From positions 19,300,622 through 19,364,621 of the forward strand of contig JBBCBC010000001.1 in assembly GCA_037126765.1 (NCBI GenBank): a DNA stretch of 64,000 bases, written 5' to 3'. Below are positions 47,488 through 58,370 of the stretch, piece after piece. The translations under genes were made by a program, and so were the position numbers. Numbering within the stretch: position 1 is the first letter of the stretch; each line of letters opens with the position of its first letter. The DNA is from Stenogyne calaminthoides (lineage: Eukaryota > Streptophyta > Magnoliopsida > Lamiales > Lamiaceae). The notes under the pieces are model-generated. The model was not told the origin of the DNA, did no database searches, and worked only from the letters and a program-made list of their open reading frames with translations.

Positions 47488-49127
47488 TGTAGGTCCCGAA
47501 CGGGTTTTGTGAGGGCAGAAGTCTAGAGGGGAGGGGTGAATAGACTTCTGAAAAACTTTTCGTGCAGATCAGGTGTAATTGCAGTTTGCCTGATCAGAGT
47601 GCTAGTGAGTCAGTTTGGACTGATGTTCAATCTTACTGAGTGCCTGAGGGCAGATCAGTTTGATATCTGTCAGTTTAACTGATAGTGCGGAAGCTTGTAA
47701 ATACCCATGTGATAAACCAGTTTTATCAAATCAGATTCTCAAGTCAGTTTTCAATCGGCTGACTAAGGTGTCAACCTGATCAGATCAGTTGCTTGGTGCA
47801 GACTGATGTTAACTTAGAATATGTATGCAATTTTAAGTTCAGTTGTGTGAATAGTGTAAAGCAATAAAGAGCAAGTAAATGCACATAAGATTTTATAGTG
47901 GTTCAGACGAAACCCGTCTTACGTCCACTCTTCCCTTAACACAGGGGACCAACTTAACCGACTTAACCGACTGGACTTAGTTTAATGTGTTATTCCAACA
48001 CCGAATAGATGTTTATCGAGTTCACACTCAACCGATCCCAGAAATCAGAAACTAGAATCCCTAGTCTGAAATCTTGCAGTAACAAACTTAACCTAACTTT
48101 GAGTTTGGGTAAAGGTTTGTTGTGGTTCCAACTGGAAATCTATCCTAGTGTTTATGTAGCCAAATGCTAGAGGATAGGATTTCTAAGCTAAGAACAATGG
48201 GATGAACACTTAAGAATAATCTTCAAATTCAGTGTTCTTCGAGCGGAAATTCTGCTATAGTTTTTGCTTCTTTTTCAGTCTGCTCGATCCGGTCTCTCTC
48301 CTTTAATTTTGAAGAGCAATCCCATTTTATAGACCACGAAATCAAAGAGCCGTTGGAGAGCAATTTGAATTTCGGGCTATATTAGGTAGGTTGTAGGATA
48401 TGATTGTGACGTGCTCCGAATATTGGCGTGGCCGAAGGCATGATTAGCGTCATTTATGTCCTCAGCGTCGTATCCCGCATTGTCAGCTCTTTTTGTGCAC
48501 GTGTCGCTTTCTCTTTGGCTTCGCGAGGCGGCACTTCAGTATTTGTCCGTTAGACGATTGATATTCCTTTTGTAGAATATTCGTCTTATCTGGTGTACCA
48601 TTTTGGTTGACGCCAGGTGTGAGCTGACTTGATCATGTAACTGATCAGTCTACCTTGTAGAGTCTTCTGATGCAGATTGTCTTAGCACAATTTGCAGACT
48701 CGGCTGATGTAGGTCTTCTGGTCTTCTGGTAGTCTTCTGATCTTTTAGGTGACTCTGAGCCTCAGTGTCTTCAGTCATACTGAGTCTTCAGGTTTGTTAC
48801 TGAGTCTTCAGGTTTATCTGAGTCTTCAGGTTCATCTGAGTCTTCAGGCTTATCTGAGTCTTCAGGTTTATCTGAGTCTTCAGTTTCATCTGAGTCTTCA
48901 GTGTCTTCTGTCTTCACCTGATCATCTGACCTTATCTGGTCATCTGATACTTCGAACTGACCTATACATATTGAGTTCCCCCTCAATATGTGACCTATCT
49001 TTTACATCAGCTATCTATACATTTTAGCTGGTCATCTTAATCCGATTCTAAGTCATCAGTCAGCTAACAGGTCTGACTGGTCCTATTACAACCTGTTTTA
49101 GAACTTCCATCAAAACTAAATACAAAT
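47488..49127 (-). repeat. 3' LTR of Sire-B copy 2, start deleted
   Basis: Ends GGGACCTACA (minus strand, at 47488). At its start the sequence goes from GGGGGAAAT straight to TTGTATTTAG, so the terminal TGTTGGGAAAT of the LTR is missing (compare 40252-40290). TATAAAAT box on the minus strand at 48324-48331. Otherwise cleaner than the LTR of copy 1. Confidence 0.9.
48780..48904 (-). repeat. 18-bp tandem array in the Sire-B LTR
   Basis: Seven units of CTGAGTCTTCAGGTTTAT (plus strand), with small variants at the ends. It lies upstream of the LTR TATA box, where enhancer repeats are common. Eroded versions are at 40525-40640 and, in another form, in the Sire-A LTRs. Confidence 0.8.
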
Positions 49128-49140
49128 TTCCCCCTTTTTG
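49128..49140 (-). other. Polypurine tract of Sire-B copy 2
   Basis: The minus strand reads AAAAAGGGGGAA directly before the damaged LTR start. Confidence 0.8.
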
Positions 49141-49289
49141 ATGGAACCAAAACACTTAATCAGAAAAACAGATACCACGAATGGAAATGCAGATAATGTA
49201 AGGCAGTACATACTTCAGAAGACAATGAGATGTTGTCTTAGAATCAGAGAGATGGAATATTTCATTCAGATAGGTGTGTGCATACAGAA

Positions 49290-52200
49290 TACATGAAAAA
49301 CGTACCTATCATCTGATTCCAAGTTGTCTTCCTCAGGTGTACTTGAACATTTGAAGTTCTTTGGGGATGCCAAACATCTTGTACATCCTTTACATCAGCT
49401 TGTCCAGATCTTCTCTTCTATGGATCCCTCCTTTGTCAGCAAATCCATAGTAGGCATTCTTGAATTTGACAGCATCTAACTTGTTGTCTGGACGCAAAGG
49501 TGGAAGGAGTTGTTCAAAAGGAGGAGCTTCAGGTATTAGTGACATGATCTTCCCTTTATTCATCACCGTCTGGTAGAAATCTGGATACTTCGTTTCTAAC
49601 CAGTTCTGAAATTCATCATCATTTTCTGTTTGGTCTTGATGAATCGGAATCAGTTCCAGGATGTACACATCACACAACCATTCTGCTCTGATCTAATCCC
49701 ATTCTGGAAGCGGATCTAGCCGGGCGCAGAGGATATCTTTAACAGGTGCCGGAAGGGCACTCCTTTCCCAAGCAATCTCCTCTGCTGCAGCTTCATTCTT
49801 CCTCTTCCTTCGGATGTATGCGATGTTTAGTCCCTTAGCCTCTGCTAACTTCTGCTTCTTGATGGCAGCCTCTCTTATTCTCTGTCTTGTTTGCTCTTGA
49901 ATTTGTTCAGGAGACATCTGGCTTTTGGTAGAGAATAATTGGCCTTGACTCTGATCTTCAGCAGTAGCTTTCACCATCTTGCCTTTTCCTTTCTTTCTCT
50001 TCAGAGTTTGTTCTGGTTCATCTCGTTCATCTTCTTTAGCTAATTTCTTAGCGAGTTCAAGGCTCTTGGCCTGATCATCAGTTTCCATTCTTTTCTGTAC
50101 AAACGAAGAGAAGTCTTCAATCTTGTCGACTCTGGCAATAACCTCTGAAAGAGCAATCTTCTGCTCAGTAATCTCTTTGCTATGTTGCTCCACAGTTTCT
50201 TTCACTTCAGCAACGAGATCAGTAGATGGAGTGGCTTTAGGTAGGTCAGATACAGTGGTTTTTGGTAGAGATGCAAATGTTTCCAACTGTGTCTGTTTTT
50301 CTTTCTTCTCTTTATTCTCTTGTCCTTCCCCCTTTTTGGTTTCATCAAAGAGGTTGGACAGCCTGCGGTTCAGAGCAATGAATTGCCGTGAGATCTCCTC
50401 TCTGAGTTCCTCAACAGCAAGAGGAGTGATCTGAACGGTGGCAGAAGGTGCAGGAGTTAAGAAGCGTTTGAGAGCAAATTCGATGTCCTGTCTTGCTCGT
50501 TCTGTAGAAGCTACAAAGTGTTTCCAACCCATATCCATGTGGTTGTCATTTTTCTCCAAAGATGCCCAGACATTTTCCAATAGTACCTGTGTCTGATTGA
50601 GCATATCTGTCTGAACTTTGAGTTTATCAGACTGGAGATTGAGCTTCTCGGCAAGAGGATTTACTAGTTGCATTACTTCAGAAAGGATGGCATTATGCAT
50701 CCCAACTGTGTGACTTCTTTCTCTGTCAACCAGTTTTGCTTGCTCTTCTTCAAACCGCTTCATCAGATCTGTTGTGAGAGCTGTGAATTTGTCTTCAATA
50801 GCAGCCTTGATCCCATCCTGAATCTTCTCAGTATAAAGATCTAGGGTATCGGAGCTCAGCATAGCAGTCTGGTCAGATGTTGAAGCCTTGCCAAGTCAGG
50901 TCTCATCTGCAGCACCCATTCTTGGTTCATCGGCAGCTCCCTCATGATCTGTAGGAGGTTGAATAGTTTCTTCCCTGTTATCAGCAATTCCGAACCTTTC
51001 ATGAATCAACCATCTGATATCATCTTCAGATGCCAATTCAACAGCGCTTTCAATCCCAGCATTGTTCAAGCATTTCATCTCCAAGTCTACAAAGAAATCA
51101 GATCCCAAAGTTGTCATGAGGATCAGAAATTCCTCGATGTTTTTCAATCTGATATCCCTCCAGAACACAATCTCTTCTATCTATTGCTGGATGCCATGAT
51201 GTTGATCCAATTCAGGGCACAGGTCCAGCAGATACTCCTTGATTTGTTGCTTCATTATCCTTATAATCGGGCTTTCTGAAACAGGTGAAGCAAGCACGGT
51301 TCTGGTATTGAAGGGATTATGAGAGATGGACACTCGCTTGTCAGATCTCTCAGGTTCTTGTATCTTGTTTGGAGATTGGGAGTGAGATGGGGATATATGT
51401 GGTTCAGGTTCGTCTTCAGCTTGTTGAGGGGGTTCAGTTTCCTGAACAGGTTCATTGGTTGGGGGAGTGGGAGATCTGGGTGATCTGATTGGTGAGGGTG
51501 AGGGTGAGAAGGTTTTGTGAGGGGAGGGTAGTGGTGATGATTTTTGAGGAGAGGGTGATGGCAATTTGGAAGTGGGCGTAGGCGATCTTGCTTTCTGGAA
51601 GATCTTGGTGAGAGGGAGAGAATCAGATGGTGATTCTTCCTCAGAGTGCTCCACTTCTGTCCCTCTGACAATTTTCTCTCCTTCTTCTTCAATCATCTGC
51701 TCGTCCCTTACTTCTCTGGCAGTGTGCTCAGAACTGACTGCTATCTCCTTTTCTGATTCCACCTGAATCAGATCCTCCGTTTTGCAAACTTGCTGAGCAG
51801 AACTCGGAGTAGTCTTTAGAGGAGAAGTAACTCTCTTCTGACATTTCCGCTGAGCATCTGGTTTCTTGGCCAGATCCTTCCTCTTGAACCTCTTCTCTGG
51901 AATGGCCGTTCCCTGCACTTCTGAAGATGAAGTTGTCTTTTCTTTTCCCTTCTTTTCTCCCTTGGGTTTGGGCACATAAGGAGTAGGATCCTCATCAGAT
52001 TGTCCAGGCAGGGGCTCATCCTTGCCCAAGCTGGCCTTGTGCTTTGCTTGATATATCTTCGCTCCATTCTCATTCCATTCATAATTCTGTGGCAGCTTGT
52101 CTGACAGAATGATTGAGATTTTGTGTATAAAAGAGCATTTGGAAGATAAGCACACTTCATTTCTCTGGGTCAGTTCGAACTTCCCCGAGTCTTTCCGCAG

Positions 52201-52800
52201 TCGTGCCTTGACCATACCCAACCAATCCATATCTGAAGCCTTCTTGATGATTGCCGCCATGACACTGATCTTATATGAAGTGACAACATCAAGACTGTAA
52301 GTTGAGCACATAATCACCTTCTGAACGATCTCAAGGAGAAGGCGATATTTTCTCTTCAGGTAGGAGGCTTTGACATTCGTCGTATTCTCCTTGTTTGCTG
52401 GTCTCAACAGCTCGTCTTCAAGAAAGTCCTTCTCTCCTACATCAGTCGTGTAGGTCTCTGGGTTGATGCTTCCTCGAGTGAGACCGAAGATCCTTTGGAG
52501 ATCATCATTCGACACTCGTACTTCTAGTCCACCAGCGGAAGAAATCAGGTCAGAATCAATGTCCTCGTCCTTCTGTAGATTGTATAGAAACTCCAGGGCT
52601 TCATGTGTGTGGACAGTGTTCTGATGTCTCGAGCAATATTGTTCAAGCCCACACGCTAGCAAGCACTCCAGAATTTCCAGCGATTCAGGATCTGAGGTGA
52701 TTGAAAATACTACATACTTCTCATCAATGATATATTTCTTCATTGATGCGAAGTTGCAGAACTTTTTCCCTTGGCCCGGTCGTGGAACAAGATATGTCAT
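49290..52800 (-). pseudogene. Sire-B copy 2 ORF3 (env-like), four point stops
   Basis: The ATG at 52800 (MTYLVPRPGQGKKF) lies two bases after the putative intron acceptor. One reading frame runs about 1140 codons, with in-frame stops near 51183 (TAG), 50894 (TGA), 49690 (TAG) and 49387 (TAA). Copy 1 has CAG, CGA, CAG and CAA there. Domains: N-terminal globular region (residues 1-200), Lys-rich linker, Pro/Ser-rich zone (about 390-480, SPSPSPIRSPRSPTPP), DIRLKNIEEF domain, long coiled coil, and a basic region AYIRRKRKNEAAAEE. Position and size fit the Sirevirus envelope-like ORF; I see no signal peptide or membrane helix. A late frameshift is caused by ten extra bases near 49350. Confidence 0.8.
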
Positions 52801-52802
52801 TT

Positions 52803-53002
52803 CTGTATGATATGAAAATTGATGTTAGTTTGAGTAAATTATTTCAATAAACTCAGTGAAACCAACAATCTAAGCATCAATTAAGCAAGTAAGGCAAGTG
52901 AGCGTATAGATCGAATATAACTTACAGAAACATATCATCACGACTTGTAAACCTAGGTACCAGAGTGAATTGAAATCATGCAGTATTTAAACGAGAAATT
53001 AC
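52803..53002 (-). other. Putative 5'-leader intron of ORF3, copy 2 (200 bp)
   Basis: Minus-strand donor TTATG/GTAATTTC (53002) and acceptor CATATCATACAG (52803), followed by AA and the ATG. Both signals are conserved with copy 1 although the interior has diverged. Confidence 0.55.
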
Positions 53003-53113
53003 CATAAATTGATTCGTAGGATTGAGAAATCGTGAAAATATAATCAATTGATTTTGGAAGTAAATTTATGAGAAGACGAAGTAGTGGAAAGAAGTTTTCT
53101 GAGAAAGATTTGG

Positions 53114-53120
53114 ATATATA
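53114..53120 (-). promoter_or_regulatory. TATA box for ORF3 (Sire-B copy 2)
   Basis: TATATAT in GCATACTATATATCC on the minus strand, at the position of TATAAAA in copy 1, with a similar pyrimidine-rich leader. Confidence 0.5.
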
Positions 53121-53650
53121 GTATGCGAGGGAAAACTTTTTGCACAACTTTCCAAAGGTACTCAAGTATCCGTGTTTTGAAATCAGTGGCTGAGATTAGT
53201 CGGCCGAAAAGTGTTTTGATTGCACGGTTGAGAAAAAATAGTCTTCTCGTATTTCGGACTCGAAAATTCGCAATAAAACGCATTAAATACATATTCCCAT
53301 GTCTGCATTAAATATTTTGCAGTGCATGCGTCATAAGGTAAAGAAGGCAGAGCGAAAACCAATTTATATAAATAACGCATATAAGATGTTCAGAAAGGGA
53401 TAAATAAGAAACGTATCTGACTGATTGATATTGTAATCAACCAGTTACCACTGTGATCTGATCTGGTACTTGTTGACCTTACTGATGGTAGCCTTTAGCA
53501 TTTCCCAACAATATTCCACTCATCTGATCAGATTCCTGTTTGATCCACTTCATTACTTATCTGATCCACTTATCTGATACTCTTATCTGATCCACTTCAT
53601 CCTTCAATCTTCTTCTATTCAGGCCGCATTTCCTATGCACTTAAGTCTAC

Positions 53651-53661
53651 TCCCGCCAAAA
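53651..53661. promoter_or_regulatory. E2F-like motif, copy 2
   Basis: TCCCGCCAAAA (inverse TTTTGGCGGGA) between the antisense TATA (53868) and the ORF3 TATA (53114). The surrounding 60 bases are also well conserved with copy 1. Confidence 0.45.
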
Positions 53662-53867
53662 CATTTACTTCGGGGAGTCAAAAAGTCGCCTCGATTCCCA
53701 AATCGGCGCGATTTGACATTCCGTAATAATGGCATAGATACGTTGTGATTACTCACACCGTCAACTCATCCAACCATTAGCCGCGTGTTCCTTACGCGTT
53801 GTCGATGCAAATTTCTCTTAAGGTCTTCTAAGAAAATAAATTTGCATTTATACCCCTAATTTCCTTC

Positions 53868-53874
53868 TATAAAT
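53868..53874 (+). promoter_or_regulatory. TATA box for the antisense ORF, copy 2
   Basis: TATAAAT in CTTCTATAAATTGGCC, about 79 bases upstream of the in-frame ATG at 53947. A short out-of-frame ORF of 17 codons starts at 53937. Confidence 0.5.
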
Positions 53875-53946
53875 TGGCCTGGGGTGTTAGGCAATCAACA
53901 CAACATAAACCATTCATCTACTTTAGCTTATACTCCATGTTTTCCG

Positions 53947-54429
53947 ATGAATTCTTTATTTTCGGTGAAACTTCCGGCAAAAACCTTTAACCCTTTTCCA
54001 ATGAATTCAGCTTCTCAAATCAACCCTGTGTGTTCCTTCACACTGCTTTCGTCGTCATCGAAGATTACACATACGATCAATGCAAAGCTTCTTTACCACC
54101 AAGGCGGCGGATCTGCTATAGCAAATGAGAAGCCACTTCTCCTAACCGTATGCACCTTGTGTGCCTATCGAGATGACGGAATTAGCATCAACAGACTCAG
54201 TCTGAAACAAAATATGGGTTTGGTATATGGTCTGCATCAGATAATAACTGATCTTCGTATATCAAACTCAATATTTGCATGCGACACTAGTGTCCGTTTG
54301 GTCCTTGTGACCAAACCTATGGCACTGGTGCCCCATTTAACAGCTGGAGAGCCCATTGATTTTAGGTCTAGGGGCTCCTGGCTTAGACATCCTTCAAGGC
54401 CGCTCTCGCTCCTCACTCCGAAGCTCTGA
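53947..54429 (+). CDS. Antisense ORF of Sire-B copy 2 (160 aa, unknown)
   Basis: Open frame opposite to the element, between pol and ORF3, starting MNSLFSVKLPAKTFNPF and ending SRPLSLLTPKL. It shares its frame, ATG and most residues with the 35030-35422 frame of copy 1. Notable segments are FTLLSSSSKITHTINAKLLY, a GGGS run, LLLTVCTLCAYRDD and a Cys/Leu-rich middle. No domain is recognised and no signal peptide or membrane helix is certain. It has an upstream TATA box and a downstream polyadenylation-like region, so it looks like a small transcription unit. Sire-A has no counterpart: only about 490 bases separate its pol from the ORF3 TATA box. It might be a captured host gene fragment, an antisense accessory ORF as in some other plant retrotransposons, or chance. 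Confidence 0.45.
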   Translation: MNSLFSVKLPAKTFNPFPMNSASQINPVCSFTLLSSSSKITHTINAKLLYHQGGGSAIANEKPLLLTVCTLCAYRDDGISINRLSLKQNMGLVYGLHQIITDLRISNSIFACDTSVRLVLVTKPMALVPHLTAGEPIDFRSRGSWLRHPSRPLSLLTPKL

Positions 54430-54539
54430 GGGTGGCTCAGGATTCTAGAAGCTTCTCACGCCTCTTTTAGGGTCGGGGGAAAATGAGAGCATCAAGCTCT
54501 TAAAATCTCTCTCTCCCCTTCCCTACCTTGGGTTGGCTT

Positions 54540-54650
54540 AGGGTTTATGGTTTATGTAATGATCTCCGGGTCTTCTTGTACTTGTAGCTTGTAATGTAAA
54601 TCTGACCTCCGGGTCCTTATCAATGAAAAGTTCTATTATTTCATTGTTGT
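54540..54650 (+). terminator. 3'-UTR-like region of the antisense unit
   Basis: GGTTTATGTAATGATC, CTTGTAATGTAAATC and TTATCAATGAAAAG lie within about 110 bases. T/G-rich TGTAA elements followed by an AATGAAA signal are what plant polyadenylation regions look like. Copy 1 has the same order, inverted, at about 34680-34830. Inferred. Confidence 0.35.
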
Positions 54651-54999
54651 GTTGGCTCTACTGACTTATGCGATTTGTAGCTTTAAACTCATACGAATTG
54701 CTTGTTGACTGTATCTTAATCGACTTATAAAGTATAACCTTCCAATCTGATCAGTTCCCCCTTAATCTGATATATCTTGAACTGATTGGCTCCTTGTCTG
54801 ATCTTCAGATCGGCTCCTTGTCCGATCTTCGATCGGCCTTTGTTCGATCGTCGATCGGTTGAGATTCCTAACTCAACCGATTCCACTTAACTCGTTAGTC
54901 TTTTAACCAACTGGTTCTGGAGACCAGTTCCACTGGACATTTCGTGCACTTTCTCCGAGATCCAGAAGCCCTAGCTTCGTTGTATAATTCTCAAATCTG

Positions 55000-56690
55000 A
55001 TCTCAACTAAGCGGCTTAGTTAAAATATCGGTTTTCTCGCTTGTCAAGATGGATCTTTTTCCATTCGATATTCTTCAGATCTATCGAGTCTTCGAGGTTT
55101 CTCTCGAGTCTTCAGATTATCGATCCTCGGCTTCTTCAACTCGGAGCTTCGATAAAATGGTGTCCGACATCCACATGCTTGCATCTTGTATGTAGAACAG
55201 ATTCTCGAGTGATTGCACAAGACTATTATCGCTACGTAATATAGGCACGCGTTCTTAGCTATGATGTTGTAATCCCTTAGTCTGGCGACTTAGCCAGAAA
55301 GCGATTGGGAACAACGACTTCTGCCCGACCATATATTCTGCTTTAGTAGTAGATGTCGCAACTGATGTCTGCTTCTTCGAAAACCAAGAGATCAGTTTAT
55401 TTCCCGAACCGACATGTACCGAGGTTAACTTCCCATCGATTACGCAACCTCCGTGTCGAATCGAGAATACCCACTAAGCTCTAGATTATCATCTGATGGG
55501 TAAAATAAACCAAGGTTTACTGTCCCCTTTAGATACTTAAGAATCCACTTAGCTGCTTCTAGGTGGCTTTGCATTGGATTTGCTTGAAATCTGGCACATA
55601 CACCTACTGCAAAAGTAATATTTGGTCTGCTGGTAGTCAGGTATAGTAGAGATCCAATGAGAGCCCTATATTCTTTCTGATTAGTTTTCTGACTGTCCTC
55701 ATCTGGATCCATCTTGAACCCGGTCATCATGGGAATTCTAGCTTCCTTACAGTGTTGAACTCCAAACTTGGCCAGTAGATTCCTAGTGTACTTCGCCTGA
55801 TAGATGAATATCCCTTCTGTACTCTGCTTGACTTGTAAACCCAAAAAGTAATTCATCTGACCCATCATGGACATCTCGAACTTCCCTTGCATCAATTTGC
55901 TGAACTTCTCACATAACTTCTTGTTGGGAGATCCGAGATGATGTCGTCCACGTAGATCTGAACCATCAGAATATCTTCTCCATCTTATATTCTGAATAAG
56001 GTTCTGTCCACTATTCCTTTAGTGAATCCGCTCTCTATCAAGAACTGAGAGAGTGTATCATACCAAGCTCGAGGAGCTTGTTTCAGGCCATAAAGAGCTT
56101 TTCTTAAACGGTACACTTGGTTGTCTTATTCAAAGCCTGGAGGTTGTTCAACATAAACTTTCTCTGCTAGTACCCCATTTAAGAATGCACTCTTTACATC
56201 CATCTGATACACAATGAACCTTCGTAGGCAAAGATATGCGAAAAAAATACCGAATGGCTTTAAGGCGGCGGTCGTGCAAAGGTCTCATCATAATCAATTC
56301 CTTCTGATTGTGAATACCCCTTAGCAACAAGTCTTGCCTTATTCCTGGTTATGACATTATTATCATCTCTCTTATTCTTGAATACCCACTTCGTGCCAAT
56401 CACGTCTTGATGAGTTGGTCTGTCCACCAGTTTCCAAACTTGATTCCTCTCAAACTGTTCCAGTTCTTCTTGCATGGCTAGAATCCAGCTTGCGTCTTGT
56501 AGAGCTTCCTCTACTGTAGTTGGTTCCTTCAAAGACAGATAACAACAATACATGGCACTTTCACCAATCTGATGTCTAGTTTTGACTCTATCAGATGGGT
56601 CTCCGATAATCAGATCAGTTGGATGACTGGTAATCCAGGTCCTTCTTTTCTGATTTGCGTCTATTTGGAGAACATCATCCACTTATGATA
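55000..56690 (-). pseudogene. Sire-B copy 2 reverse transcriptase and RNase H (broken)
   Basis: The minus strand from 56682 reads ILAMQEELEQFERNQVWKLV and GTKWVFKNKRDDNN, then breaks near 56260. The RT middle is frameshifted. The YVDD box is at 55943-55954 with a small deletion just after DDII. MQGKFEMSMMGQMNYFLGLQ starts at 55895. RNase H begins near KWILKYLKGTVNLGLFYPSD and continues in pieces (TSVATSTTKAEYMVG-like near 55300-55350) to the ILTKPL-type end near 55010. The 3' third is dense with CAG/CTG-to-CG changes. Confidence 0.85.
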
Positions 56691-58370
56691 GTAATTCATT
56701 ACTAGTGATTGGGAGTGGTGCGGAATTATGATCCACTTGATAAGAACATGTCTCAGCTGATGTTGGACTCATCATGTGCTTTGATGTACGTTAAGAGGAA
56801 CTTCAGAGTTCCCCTGAACCGGATGGTTCGATTGATATTTGCCTCAACTTGTATCAAACTCTTCACCGACAATTGTCGCATTTTAGGTCCGATTGACTGT
56901 TGAATCGCCAAGATCGGGAGTTCTCGGGATATACACTGTTACGTGTTCAGATTCTTTCTCCTTGATACTTAACTGATCCATTTTCTGCGTATCAGGTACC
57001 GGTTGATCTGGTACTGCTTGTTTTAAGGCAGCTTTCTCTTGTTCAGAAAATGTCTCATCAAAGACCACATGGGGTGTTTCTTCCACAACTAGGGTTCGTT
57101 TTTTGTAAACCCTGAAAGCCTTGCTGGATGAGGAATATCCTAAGAATATACCCTCATCTGACTTGTCCTCAAAAGTCTTCAACTGACTTTTCCCATTGTT
57201 GTGTATGAAACACTTGCACCCAAAAACATGGAAGTAAGAAACACGAGGTATTCTGCCTTTCCACAGTTCATAGGGTGTTTTGAAGTGAGCCTTTGTCAGA
57301 GAACATCTGTTCTGAGTGTGGCATGCAGTATTGATGGCTTCTGCCCAGAAACGGCTTGGTGTCGCATGTTCAGCTAACATAGTGCGAGCAGCTTCCTTGA
57401 GAGTTCTGTTTCTCCGTTCTGCTACTCCATTTTGTTGTGGCGTTCTTGCAGCTGACGTCTCATGTTGTATACCAAACTCAGTGCAAAAATCAGTAATAAA
57501 AGAGTTTAGAAAGTATGTACCTTTATCTGATCTGATTTTTACTATGCTGACACCCTTTTCGTTTTGTAGTTTCTTGAGCAGCTCGGGTATCTTTGTTGTT
57601 GTCTCATTCTTTTTGTATAAGAATACAACCCAGGTAAACTTGGAATAATCATCCACGATTACCAGAGTATATTTGAGTCCACTGAGACTGACTGGTGTAA
57701 CTGGTCCAAATAGATCCATATGAAGCAGTTGCAGTACTCTACTGGATGCTGGTCCAGGTATTCCCTTGAATGAGGCTTTAACTTGTTTTCCCTTCTGACA
57801 TGTGGCACATGTCTGATCCTTTGAGAATACCTCATTCGTAAGTCCCTCAACCAAAGGTATCCTAGCTATCTTGTTAAGAGTCTTAAAGTTCAGATGACTC
57901 ATTCTTTTGTGCCAGAGCCAACTGCTACTCTTGGAACTCTTAACAATTAAGCATGCATTTCTTGGACAACTGTTCCAATCTGTTGTGTAGATCGTGCCTT
58001 TCCTTGAACCAGTTAGCAAGATTTATTGAGTAGCTCGATTCCTAATCGTACACTGATCACTCGAGAACTCAACACTGAATTCGTTGTCGCAGAATTGTGA
58101 TACTGATAGTAGGTTATGCTTTAATCCTTCGACATACGAGACTCCAGTTACTTGTACATCATCATTCTCTAAGGTTCCGAATCCTTTGGTAAAACCAATG
58201 TTATCATCACCGAAGAGTACACGGGCCTTCTTGTTCTTTGTAAGAGCTAAGGAGATGTTTGCTTCCAGTCATGTGCCTTGAGCATCCACTATCGATGTAC
58301 CAGATAGTTGCTTGTACACCTCCTTTGTTGGCCAGTCCCACGTGAAACTGCAATCGAATCAGGTTTTAGG
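56691..58370 (-). pseudogene. Sire-B copy 2 protease remnant and integrase (integrase nearly intact)
   Basis: Open frame 58019-56883 (378 codons). The HHCC zinc region is LWHKRMSHLNFKTLNKIARI with CATCQKGK. The catalytic core has LLHMDLFGPVTPVSLSGLK (first Asp), VKIRSDKGTYFLNSF (second Asp) and QQNGVAERRNRTLKEAAR (third Glu). Then come CFIHNNGKSQLKTFEDKSDE and GIFLGYSSSSKAFRVY at the C-terminus. Integrase inserts the cDNA copy. The protease upstream (58030-58340) is broken; an EHNLLSVSQFCD-type region is visible in pieces near 58060-58140. 56691-56882 is the linker, with CWG errors. Confidence 0.87.

Noticed and set aside
48780..48904. CRISPR-like array of regular repeats
   Set aside because: Units are contiguous 18-mers with no spacers, in a plant LTR.
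48749..49027. Repetitive plus-strand frame (LSLQVYLSLQVHLSLQ-type) that looks like a repeat protein
   Set aside because: It is the translation of the 18-bp non-coding LTR array on the strand opposite to the element; the eroded counterpart in Sire-B copy 1 does not keep a frame.
51261..51692. Second frame rich in Pro, His and Leu inside ORF3
   Set aside because: Out-of-frame reading of the Pro/Ser-rich zone of ORF3; it has no start context of its own.
57316..57648. Plus-strand frame of 110 codons opposite integrase
   Set aside because: Shadow of the well-supported minus-strand integrase frame.
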